Source of the DNA: an uncultured Blautia sp.
GTDB taxonomy: Bacteria > Bacillota > Clostridia > Lachnospirales > Lachnospiraceae
DNA length: 27,030 nucleotides
Assembly: GCA_900553515.1 (NCBI GenBank)
Contig: USDN01000036.1
Span: 1 to 27,030 of the forward strand
Reading direction: 5' to 3'
The notes under the pieces: model-generated
The model's database searches: none
What the model saw: only the letters and a program-made list of their open reading frames with translations
What the model was told of the DNA's origin: nothing
Translations under genes and position numbers: made by a program
Shown: positions 14,620 through 21,211 of the stretch, in pieces
Layout: every line of letters starts with the position of its first letter
How positions within the stretch are numbered: position 1 is the stretch's first letter

Positions 14620-16269
14620 ATGATTCAAAATCCAATACTTCCGGGGTTTCATGCGGATCCCTGTATATGCAGAAAAGGTGATGATTTTTATATTGCAGTG
14701 TCTTCTTTTGAGTGGTTTCCGGGAATTCCCATTTATCATTCCAGAGATATGAAAAACTGGGAACTTTATTCCCATGCGCTTCAGAATGCAGAGAATCCGG
14801 ATTTGAAAAAGCTGCCCAGTGCCAAGGGAATCTGGGCACCCTGTCTGACTTATTGTGAGGAAGACGACCTTTTTTATGTGGTCTATGGTGTGATGAACTC
14901 CATGAATGCCAGATACTTTGACGTAGATAATTATCTGATTACTGCAAAAGACCCAAAAGGTCCGTGGAGTGAACCGGTCTATCTTCATTCTACGGGATTT
15001 GATGCTTCCATGTTCCATGATGACGACGGCAGAAAATATATTGTTGCTCTGGACTGGGAAACAAGAACCGCGTACGAAAAACCAGGTCCGATCAACATTG
15101 TAGAGTATGATCCGGTACAAAAGAAGATCAAGGGCATGCCAAAGGCTTTCTGGAGAGGCGGTACAGACCGGGGATGTATAGAAGCTCCGCATCTGACAAA
15201 AAGAGGTGGGTATTATTATATTATGTGTGCGGAAGGCGGAACAGGATATTACCACAGTGTGACGATGGGACGGTCCAGAAATGTATGGGGACCTTACGAG
15301 GCGGATCCCTGCAATCCAATTGTGACTTCCTGTCCCGGAGATGTAAATGAACGTTCTGACTGGGATCATTTAAAGCCAAGATATTATAATACGCACAGTG
15401 TGCTTCAAAAATCCGGACATGCAAGTTATGTAGATCTTCCAAATGGGGAAACCTGGCTGGTACATCTGACTGCAAGACCTTTTGTTCCTGAACTTCGCTG
15501 CACGCTGGGAAGAGAGACAGCAATCCAACGTATGAAATGGACAGAAGACGGATGGCTTCGTATGGAAAAAGAAGGAAATCTGGCCCGAGAATTTGTACAG
15601 GAGAGTATGCTTCCGGAATTTCCGGTGCAAAAACTACCTGCACATGATGATTTTGATTCAGAAGATCTGAGGATCGGATATTATGCACCAAGAATCGATG
15701 CCAGAACATTTGTAGATCTGAAATCCCGTCCGGGCTGGGCAAGACTTCGGGGACAGGAATCCGGATGTTCTCTGAATAAAGTAAGTATTCTTGCAAGAAA
15801 ACTCACCAGTGTTTATGCACAGATAACTACCAGACTTGATTTTACGCCTCTGAGTTATCAGCATACAGCGGGACTGATCCTTTATTACGACAATATGAAT
15901 TTTATCTATCTTTACAAATATTACAGTGATACCCTAAAACACAGTGCGATATCAGTGCTTCAGGTAGAAAATGGAGAAAAAAGAGAGTTCAGTCAGGACA
16001 GGACATTTGTGGAAGACGGGCAGGATATCTATATGCGGCTTAAGATACAGGGAAGAGATTCTCAGTTCCAGTGGTGTCTGGATGGAGAGACTTATCAGAA
16101 TATCGGACCATGCTTTGACACAAGCAAATTTTCTGATGAGTATTCACAGTTTGGCGAGTTTACCGGAGCATTTGTGGGAATTACCTGTGGGGACCGCATG
16201 ATGCATGAACATACAGCTGATTTTGATTTTTTTGATTATCAGGCAGACGAAACAGCAGCAGTAAAATAG
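14620..16269 (+). CDS. Glycoside hydrolase family 43 (beta-xylosidase type)
   Basis: A 549-residue enzyme with the GH43 five-bladed propeller followed by a C-terminal beta-sandwich (about 345-545), the architecture of GH43 beta-xylosidases such as SXA. The three catalytic carboxylates are in place: D13 in FHADP (base), D128 in GFDASMF (pKa modulator) and E188 in CIEAPH (acid). There is no signal peptide, so it works inside the cell on imported oligosaccharides. Xylobiose or arabinoxylan fragments are the likeliest substrates, but GH43 specificities vary. It lies between the GPH transporter and the HPr-like gene with short gaps. RBS is CAGGAGGGTG. Confidence 0.93.
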   Translation: MIQNPILPGFHADPCICRKGDDFYIAVSSFEWFPGIPIYHSRDMKNWELYSHALQNAENPDLKKLPSAKGIWAPCLTYCEEDDLFYVVYGVMNSMNARYFDVDNYLITAKDPKGPWSEPVYLHSTGFDASMFHDDDGRKYIVALDWETRTAYEKPGPINIVEYDPVQKKIKGMPKAFWRGGTDRGCIEAPHLTKRGGYYYIMCAEGGTGYYHSVTMGRSRNVWGPYEADPCNPIVTSCPGDVNERSDWDHLKPRYYNTHSVLQKSGHASYVDLPNGETWLVHLTARPFVPELRCTLGRETAIQRMKWTEDGWLRMEKEGNLAREFVQESMLPEFPVQKLPAHDDFDSEDLRIGYYAPRIDARTFVDLKSRPGWARLRGQESGCSLNKVSILARKLTSVYAQITTRLDFTPLSYQHTAGLILYYDNMNFIYLYKYYSDTLKHSAISVLQVENGEKREFSQDRTFVEDGQDIYMRLKIQGRDSQFQWCLDGETYQNIGPCFDTSKFSDEYSQFGEFTGAFVGITCGDRMMHEHTADFDFFDYQADETAAVK

Positions 16270-16286
16270 AAAAGAGGAAATATTTT

Positions 16287-16517
16287 ATGATTACAAAAAA
16301 AATAAAATTAGGAAATATAAGAGAAGTTGAGGCGTTTAATCAAATCTGTTCCAAATTTACCTGCGACATGGATCTTTCCAGCGGAAAATATTACGTAAAT
16401 GCGAAATCCATTATGGGAATTTTCAGTCTGGATCTGGAGATGCCTCTGAAACTGATGGCGGATACAGATGATGAAGCTGCTATAGAGGAAGCTTTTAAAG
16501 AATTTTTGTGTTCATAA
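16287..16517 (+). CDS. HPr-like protein lacking the catalytic histidine
   Basis: A 76-residue HPr-fold protein. The regulatory phosphorylation site region of HPr is intact: VNAKSIMGIFSLDL, with S41 equivalent to HPr Ser46. The region that should carry the PTS loop GxHARPA is replaced by NIREVEAFNQ, shorter by a few residues, and the protein has no His at all. It therefore cannot relay phosphate from Enzyme I, but could be a substrate of HPr kinase and a CcpA partner in the way of Bacillus Crh. It lies 17 bases after GH43 and 23 bases before GH5, so it is made with the sugar-degrading enzymes. A role in local catabolite control is inference. Confidence 0.82.
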   Translation: MITKKIKLGNIREVEAFNQICSKFTCDMDLSSGKYYVNAKSIMGIFSLDLEMPLKLMADTDDEAAIEEAFKEFLCS

Positions 16518-16540
16518 CCGACGGAAGGGAGAGCAAGATT

Positions 16541-17707
16541 ATGCATATAAAAGGGGTAAATCTGGGAAACTGGCTGGTACTGGAAAAGTGGATGAGTCCT
16601 GCTGTGTTTGAAGGGACAGATGCAGAAGACGAATACTGGCTTCCAGAACAGCTTTCCAGAGAAGTTTATGAAGCAAGGATCAGGATTCACCGTTCAGAAT
16701 ATATTACAGAGAGAGACTTTGTAACGATCAGAAAAATGGGAATGGAAGCAGTACGCATTCCGGTGCCTTATTTCGTATTTGGAGACAGAGAACCGTTTAT
16801 CGGATGTGTGGAAGAGCTGGATAAGGCATTTAACTGGGCGGAAAAATATGATTTGAAGATTTTACTGGATCTTCATACAGCGCCTCTGGGACAGAATGGA
16901 TTTGATAACGGCGGTATCTGCGGGGTATGCAGATGGTCAAAAAGCCCGGAAGAGGTTGAATTTGTCCTTCATGTACTGGAACGTCTGGCAGATCGATATG
17001 GAAATCGAAAAGGTCTTTGGGGAATTGAAGTTCTGAATGAGCCAATTACAGAAAGGGCATGGAAGCTATTTGATGTTACCAATCGCTATCCGGCAAAAGA
17101 TCAGAAAATGGCAGAGGGTTCCGGACCAAATACGCTGGAGTTTCTGAGAGGATTTTATTTGAATGCATATGACCGGATACGGAAATATCTTCCGGAAGAA
17201 AAATATGTGGTGATCCATGATGGATTTGAACTGCTGGCCTGGAAAGATTTCATGCAGGAAGAGAAATATGTCAATGTGGTTTTGGATACCCATCAGTATC
17301 TGATGATGGCTGAATCTGACGGATGCCCGCAGGAACTGGATTCTTATCTGACTTATATCCGGGAGCATTATGAAAAAGAGATACGGGAAATGGAAGCTTA
17401 TTTCCCTGTGATATGTGGGGAGTGGTGCCTTTTTAATTCCCTTGCCTGCGGATGTGATACCAAGGGTGGCCAGAGCGTGTTGAATGGAGTGGAAGGCAGT
17501 GAAAAAGAAACCTTCAGTGATGAAGAAAAAAGAGAAATTTACCTTGCAGTAGCCAGAGCTCAGCTGAATGCCTGGAATCAGGGCAGCGGTTATTTTTACT
17601 GGAGCTATAAGCTTTTGACAGATACTGTCAATGAACCCGGCTGGATCGGCTGGGACAGCTGGGATTTTGGAAGGTGTATGGATTTCGGATGGTTTCCGGA
17701 ACAGTAA
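16541..17707 (+). CDS. Glycoside hydrolase family 5, exo-beta-glucanase-like
   Basis: A 388-residue TIM-barrel enzyme of GH5. The N-terminal signature GVNLGNWLVLEKWMSP and the LDLHTAPLGQNGFDNGG stretch resemble exo-1,3-beta-glucanases of the EXG1 kind. The acid/base is E167 in IEVLNEP, the nucleophile is E294 in CGEW. There is no signal peptide, so it acts in the cytosol beside GH43. I start at ATG 16541, preceded by GGGAG at 16527-16531, rather than the GTG at 16508 that overlaps the HPr-like gene. Substrate (laminari-, cello- or mixed-linkage oligosaccharide, or a glucoside) cannot be fixed from sequence. It is the last gene of the operon. Confidence 0.88.
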   Translation: MHIKGVNLGNWLVLEKWMSPAVFEGTDAEDEYWLPEQLSREVYEARIRIHRSEYITERDFVTIRKMGMEAVRIPVPYFVFGDREPFIGCVEELDKAFNWAEKYDLKILLDLHTAPLGQNGFDNGGICGVCRWSKSPEEVEFVLHVLERLADRYGNRKGLWGIEVLNEPITERAWKLFDVTNRYPAKDQKMAEGSGPNTLEFLRGFYLNAYDRIRKYLPEEKYVVIHDGFELLAWKDFMQEEKYVNVVLDTHQYLMMAESDGCPQELDSYLTYIREHYEKEIREMEAYFPVICGEWCLFNSLACGCDTKGGQSVLNGVEGSEKETFSDEEKREIYLAVARAQLNAWNQGSGYFYWSYKLLTDTVNEPGWIGWDSWDFGRCMDFGWFPEQ

Positions 17708-17717
17708 AAATAAAAAG

Positions 17718-17740
17718 ATGGAGCCGTATTACGGCTCCAT
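17718..17740. terminator. Bidirectional terminator between the GH5 gene and nrdR
   Basis: A perfect 10-bp stem ATGGAGCCGT / ACGGCTCCAT closes an ATT loop, with T6 at 17744-17749 on the plus strand and T5 on the minus strand. The right arm also codes the last three residues and part of the stop codon of nrdR. Confidence 0.88.
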
Positions 17741-18181
17741 AAATTTTTTCAGTTCTTCCATAAAGGTGCTGACATCTTTAAATTCTCTGTAAACGGAGGC
17801 GAAGCGCACATAAGCAACCGCATCCAGGGACTGGAGATGTTCCATAACGATCTCACCGATCTGGCTGCTGGAAATCTCACGGTCTGCCCGGTCAAAAATT
17901 TCACCTTCAATGGAATCCATGATTTCTTCGATCTTTTCTACAGGAATCGGGCGTTTATAACAGGCGCGGAGAATACCATCCTGAACTTTGCTGCGGCTGT
18001 ATGGCTCACGGTTCTGATCCTTTTTTATTACACTTAAAGGAATGGTCTCTACTTTTTCATAGGTGGTGAATCGTTTTCCGCAGGATTCACACATGCGTCT
18101 TCTTCTGATGGAATTGGTATCTTCAACAGGTCGTGAATCTACGACTCTGGTATTATCCTCTCCGCAAAACGGGCATTTCAT
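17729..18181 (-). CDS. nrdR: Transcriptional repressor NrdR
   Basis: A 150-residue repressor of ribonucleotide reductase genes. The N-terminal zinc ribbon has C3, C6, C31 and C34 (MKCPFCGE ... CESCGKRF), followed by the conserved RRRR basic stretch that contacts DNA. The ATP-cone domain (about 46-136) includes VIKKDQNREPYSRSKV, by which it senses dATP/ATP. Length is standard. No nrd gene or obvious NrdR box pair is in the window. The promoter lies at 18216-18245. Confidence 0.97.
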   Translation of the reverse strand: MKCPFCGEDNTRVVDSRPVEDTNSIRRRRMCESCGKRFTTYEKVETIPLSVIKKDQNREPYSRSKVQDGILRACYKRPIPVEKIEEIMDSIEGEIFDRADREISSSQIGEIVMEHLQSLDAVAYVRFASVYREFKDVSTFMEELKKFMEP

Positions 18182-18215
18182 GGTATTTTCCCCTTTCTCC
18201 CATATCTATGTGCAC

Positions 18216-18245
18216 ATTATACTATAATTATACTTTTTATGTCAA
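18216..18245 (-). promoter_or_regulatory. Promoter of nrdR
   Basis: On the minus strand TTGACA (18245-18240) and TATAAT (18221-18216) are both perfect consensus, 18 bp apart. The leader would be about 30 bases. Confidence 0.75.
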
Positions 18246-18256
18246 CAAATGAGAAA

Positions 18257-18285
18257 GCATATTCAATGGTTTTTTTACATATAAT
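18257..18285 (+). promoter_or_regulatory. SigE-like sporulation promoter of the ylmC/ymxH gene
   Basis: GCATATT (18257-18263) matches the Bacillus SigE -35 consensus KMATATT, and CATATAAT (18278-18285) matches the -10 form CATAnnnT, with 14 bp between them, the SigE spacing. The start would fall near 18292, 15 bases before the ATG. TATAAT inside the -10 could also serve SigA, but no -35 fits. Confidence 0.5.
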
Positions 18286-18306
18286 TGAGAAAAAACAGGT
18301 GCTGTC

Positions 18307-18570
18307 ATGCGTTTATGTGAACTGAAACAAAAGGAGATCATCAATACCTGTACCTGTCGGTGTCTGGGCTCTCCCATGGATGTAGAATTTGACTGTGCCA
18401 CGGGAAGGATCACAGCTCTGATCGTTCCGGGACCGGGCAGATTCTGCAGTTTTTTCGGCAGGGAAAGTGAATATGTGATTCCCTGGAACTGTATCTGTCA
18501 GATAGGAGATGACATTATCCTGGTGGAGATCAAAGAAGAAAAATGTCTGCATAAAGATCGGCAGGGCTGA
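18307..18570 (+). CDS. YlmC/YmxH family sporulation protein
   Basis: An 87-residue PRC-barrel-like protein: MRLCELKQKEIIN opening, LGSPMDVEFD with the GRITALIVPG turn, and a C-terminal strand CICQIGDDIILVEI. The family is conserved in spore formers and named for sporulation, but its molecular role is not known. This copy is Cys-rich (seven Cys, including CTCRC at 16-20). It lies directly before sigG, as ylmC-type genes often do near the sigE-sigG region. A weak SD (CAGGTG) precedes ATG 18307. Confidence 0.9.
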   Translation: MRLCELKQKEIINTCTCRCLGSPMDVEFDCATGRITALIVPGPGRFCSFFGRESEYVIPWNCICQIGDDIILVEIKEEKCLHKDRQG

Positions 18571-18610
18571 ATTGTCAAGGGCTGATATTTTTTATATTTT
18601 TCTGAAAAAA

Positions 18611-18639
18611 GTATATTTCTCCTTCTCTTTGAGAAAGCT
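18611..18639 (+). promoter_or_regulatory. Possible SigF/SigG-type promoter of sigG
   Basis: GTATA at 18611-18615 fits the forespore -35 GYATA; 15 bp later GAGAAAGCT (18631-18639) only partly fits the -10 GGnnAnAnT. The predicted start near 18646 would lie after the left arm of the RBS hairpin. A weak call. Confidence 0.3.
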
Positions 18640-18667
18640 TTTTAATGAGCAAAAGAGAGAAGGAGGA
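18617..18667 (+). promoter_or_regulatory. Hairpin covering the sigG ribosome binding site
   Basis: Bases 18617-18630 pair without interruption with 18654-18667 (14 bp, two G-U), and three more pairs follow past a one-base bulge. The right arm contains AGGAGG at 18661-18666, the SD of sigG (ATG 18675). Any transcript that enters from upstream should have its sigG RBS masked. A leader structure limiting sigG translation has been reported in B. subtilis. Confidence 0.65.
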
Positions 18668-18674
18668 TATTTCG

Positions 18675-19454
18675 ATGGCGCTTAATAAGGTTGAGATCTG
18701 CGGGGTCAATACTTCAGAACTTCCGGTTTTGAAACCAGAAGAAAAGGAGGAATTATTCCAGAAGATCAAGGAAGGGGACAAAGAGGCGAGAGAACGTTAC
18801 ATCAAAGGAAACTTAAGGCTTGTATTAAGTGTTATCAGGCGTTTTCAGAACAGTAATGAAAATGCTGATGATCTGTTTCAGATTGGTTGTATCGGGTTGA
18901 TGAAGGCAATCGATAATTTTGATACCACACTTCAGGTGAAATTTTCTACTTATGCAGTGCCAATGATCATTGGAGAAATCCGCAGATATCTTCGGGATAA
19001 CAACAGTATTCGGGTCAGCCGGTCTTTGCGGGACATTGCATATAAAGCTATTTATACAAGAGAAAACTATACAAAAGAGCATCAGAGAGAACCTACCATT
19101 GCAGAGATCGCAGAAGAAACGGGCATTGATAAGGAAATGATCGTTTATGCCATGGATGCGATCCAGAATCCGGTCAGTCTTTTTGAACCAGTGTATACAG
19201 AGGGCGGGGATACCCTTTATGTAATGGACCAGATCAGTGACAAAAAGAACCGGGAGGAAAAATGGATTGAAAATCTTTCTCTGCGGGAAGCCATGCAGAG
19301 ACTTTCTGACAGAGAGCGTAATATTATAGAGATGCGTTTTTATGAGGGAAAGACACAGATGGAAGTGGCGGAGGAGGTAGGAATCTCCCAGGCACAGGTC
19401 AGCCGTCTGGAAAAAACAGCTCTCAAAAGTATGAAAAACTTTCTGGGTTCGTAA
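18675..19454 (+). CDS. sigG: RNA polymerase sporulation sigma factor SigG
   Basis: A 259-residue sigma-70 factor that drives late forespore transcription. The N-terminus NKVEICGVNTSELPVLK is the SigG/SigF-specific opening. Region 2 contains NLRLVLSVIRRFQN, DDLFQIGCIGLMKAIDNFD and KFSTYAVPMIIGEIRRYLRD; region 3 holds IRVSRSLRDIAYKA; region 4 ends in EVGISQAQVSRLEKTAL, the helix-turn-helix for the -35 element. I start at ATG 18675, aligning with Bacillus SigG and preceded by AGGAGG; the ATG at 18645 lies in the hairpin loop. No spoIIGA or sigE is in the window. Its presence marks the organism as an endospore former. Confidence 0.96.
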   Translation: MALNKVEICGVNTSELPVLKPEEKEELFQKIKEGDKEARERYIKGNLRLVLSVIRRFQNSNENADDLFQIGCIGLMKAIDNFDTTLQVKFSTYAVPMIIGEIRRYLRDNNSIRVSRSLRDIAYKAIYTRENYTKEHQREPTIAEIAEETGIDKEMIVYAMDAIQNPVSLFEPVYTEGGDTLYVMDQISDKKNREEKWIENLSLREAMQRLSDRERNIIEMRFYEGKTQMEVAEEVGISQAQVSRLEKTALKSMKNFLGS

Positions 19455-19462
19455 TATAGAAC

Positions 19463-19503
19463 AGAAGACGCTGTGAAAGTAATATTCTTTCGCAGCGTCT
19501 TCT
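19463..19503. terminator. Bidirectional terminator between sigG and gdhA
   Basis: A 17-bp stem (19463-19479 with 19487-19503, one G-U pair) closes a TAATATT loop between converging genes. The T tract on the plus strand is broken (GGTTTATCTGTTTATT). Confidence 0.75.
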
Positions 19504-19532
19504 GGTTTATCTGTTTATTCCTATCAGGAGGA

Positions 19533-20867
19533 TCATACAATTCCCTGAGCTTTCATGGCGTCTACTACTTTTTCGAATCCGGCAATGTTGGCGCCTGCTA
19601 CAAAGTTGTCTTTCATATCATAGCGCTGTGCGGCATCGTCGATTTTTTTGTAGATATCTTTCATAATACCCTGAAGCTTCTGATCTACCTCTTCTGCAGA
19701 CCAGGAAAGTCTCATGGAGTTCTGACTCATCTCAAGAGCGGAGGTAGCAACACCGCCTGCATTGGCAGCTTTTCCCGGAAGGAAAAGTACACCGTTTTCC
19801 ATAGCATATTCAGTAGCCTCCATAGTGGTAGGCATGTTAGCGCCTTCTGCAATATATTTGCAGCCGTTGGCGATCAGAGTCTTTACAGCGTCAAGACCAA
19901 GTTCGTTCTGAGTAGCACAAGGAAGATAGATATCACATTTGATATTCCAGATGCCAACGCCTTCTGTGAAGGAAGCACCTTCTACACGGTCTGCATATTC
20001 TTTGATACGTCCCCGTTTTACTTCTTTGATATCCTTGACAATATCCAGTTTGATGCCTTCCGGATCATGGATATATCCGTTGGAATCGCACATTGCAACA
20101 ACCTTTGCGCCAAGCTGTGTGGCTTTTTCTACAGCGTAGATCGCTACGTTTCCGGAACCGGTAACGATCACGGTTTTGCCTGCAAGCTGGTCGCTGTGTG
20201 CATTAAGAAGCTCGTTCAGGATATATACAACGCCATATCCGGTAGCCTGTGTACGTACAAGAGAACCGCCATAGGTAAGTCCTTTTCCGGTTAAAACGCC
20301 TTCATAGAGGTCACGGATACGTTTGTACTGTCCGAACAGATAGCCGATTTCCCGGGCACCAACGCCGATATCGCCGGCCGGTACGTCTGTATCAGCACCA
20401 ATGTATTTACAAAGTTCAGTCATAAAGCTCTGGCAGAATGCCATAACCTCTCTGTCAGATTTTCCCTTGGGATCAAAGTTGGCGCCGCCTTTGCCGCCGC
20501 CGATAGGAAGACCTGTCAGAGAATTCTTGAAGATCTGCTCAAAGCCCAGGAATTTCAGGATGCTCTGGTTGACAGAAGGATGGAAACGGAGTCCGCCCTT
20601 GTACGGTCCGATGGCACTGTTAAACTGCACGCGGTATCCCTTATTTACCTGTACTTTGCCGTTGTCATCTACCCACGGAACACGGAAGGAGATGATTCTT
20701 TCCGGCTCAACAAGACGTTCCAGAATGGAAAGTCTGCGGTATTCTTCTTCATTTTTGTCAATGACTACTTTCAGGGAATCAAGCACTTCTTTTACTGCCT
20801 GATGAAATTCCGGCTCGCCTGGATTCTGTGCTACGACTCTCTCGTATACTTCTTCTGTGTAGGACAT
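19533..20867 (-). CDS. gdhA: NADP-type glutamate dehydrogenase
   Basis: A 444-residue hexameric-type glutamate dehydrogenase, which aminates 2-oxoglutarate with NADPH and ammonium (cofactor use inferred from family). Substrate and catalytic lysines are K90 (GPYKGGLRF), K114 and K126 (PIGGGKGGANFDPKGKSD), with the catalytic Asp in PAGDIGVGAREIG. The Rossmann domain begins near GKTVIVTGSGNVAIYA. Length and spacing match Clostridium symbiosum GDH. The start at 20867 follows GGAGG; the ATG at 20888 lies before that RBS. It is divergent from citrate synthase across 340 bases; both supply the 2-oxoglutarate to glutamate route. Confidence 0.96.
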   Translation of the reverse strand: MSYTEEVYERVVAQNPGEPEFHQAVKEVLDSLKVVIDKNEEEYRRLSILERLVEPERIISFRVPWVDDNGKVQVNKGYRVQFNSAIGPYKGGLRFHPSVNQSILKFLGFEQIFKNSLTGLPIGGGKGGANFDPKGKSDREVMAFCQSFMTELCKYIGADTDVPAGDIGVGAREIGYLFGQYKRIRDLYEGVLTGKGLTYGGSLVRTQATGYGVVYILNELLNAHSDQLAGKTVIVTGSGNVAIYAVEKATQLGAKVVAMCDSNGYIHDPEGIKLDIVKDIKEVKRGRIKEYADRVEGASFTEGVGIWNIKCDIYLPCATQNELGLDAVKTLIANGCKYIAEGANMPTTMEATEYAMENGVLFLPGKAANAGGVATSALEMSQNSMRLSWSAEEVDQKLQGIMKDIYKKIDDAAQRYDMKDNFVAGANIAGFEKVVDAMKAQGIV

Positions 20868-20907
20868 AATAATTTCCTCCTCATCCATTTTTATCCCATT
20901 TCTTTAA

Positions 20908-20921
20908 CTGAGATTTCTCAG
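20908..20921. promoter_or_regulatory. Palindrome in the gdhA leader
   Basis: CTGAGA-TT-TCTCAG is a perfect inverted repeat just downstream of the predicted gdhA start of transcription. The two-base centre is too tight for an RNA hairpin without opening inner pairs, so a protein site is also possible. Confidence 0.35.
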
Positions 20922-20931
20922 CATGGGTACT

Positions 20932-20960
20932 ATTATACACTAAAGTGGTAGTGTACACAA
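20932..20960 (-). promoter_or_regulatory. gdhA promoter overlapped by an inverted repeat
   Basis: On the minus strand TTGTGT (20960-20955) and TATAAT (20937-20932) are 17 bp apart. TACACTA (20936-20942) and TAGTGTA (20949-20955) form a perfect inverted repeat with a 6-bp centre, filling the spacer and touching both hexamers: the position of a repressor site. Confidence 0.5.
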
Positions 20961-21154
20961 GATGACGTTGAAAAAAAATCCTGCTGAAAAAATAAAAATT
21001 TTAAGACGAAAACAGTTGTTTCTTGTGAAAATTTTCGGTAAATTCACAGGGATTGAAGAGAAACCGTTTAATTATGTAGACCAGAATTAAAAAAAATGCT
21101 ATACTGTATCTAATGTTGGAACAGAAACTATGTGAAGACAGCCAGGAGAAAGGG
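20961..21154 (+). promoter_or_regulatory. Citrate synthase upstream region and promoter
   Basis: TAGACC (21077-21082) and TATACT (21100-21105) are 17 bp apart, with an extended -10 TGC at 21097-21099; transcription would start near 21112 and leave a leader of about 95 bases. Bases 20961-21076 are AT-rich and show no other element I can support. Confidence 0.5.
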
Positions 21155-21211
21155 ATGAGGAGGGACCTTGATCGGATAAAAGTGCAATTTGAAAGGAGAC
21201 ATTATGTATGA
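21155..21211 (+). CDS. Possible 18-codon leader peptide, coupled to citrate synthase
   Basis: An ORF of 18 codons starts at ATG 21155, six bases after AGGAG (21144-21148), and reads MRRDLDRIKVQFERRHYV. Its TGA (21209-21211) overlaps the citrate synthase ATG as ATGA, the arrangement of translational coupling. Five of 18 codons are Arg, four of them AGG or AGA. The ORF runs through the citrate synthase SD (AGGAG 21194-21198). Expression is unproven and chance is possible at this length. Confidence 0.35.
   Translation: MRRDLDRIKVQFERRHYV

Noticed and set aside
19473..20294. Plus-strand frame of 273 codons across the gdhA end
   Set aside because: Antisense to glutamate dehydrogenase, includes the terminator, no family features.
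21112..21207. Riboswitch in the citrate synthase leader
   Set aside because: I could not match it to a known riboswitch core or find a terminator/antiterminator pair; the leader ORF explains the region better.
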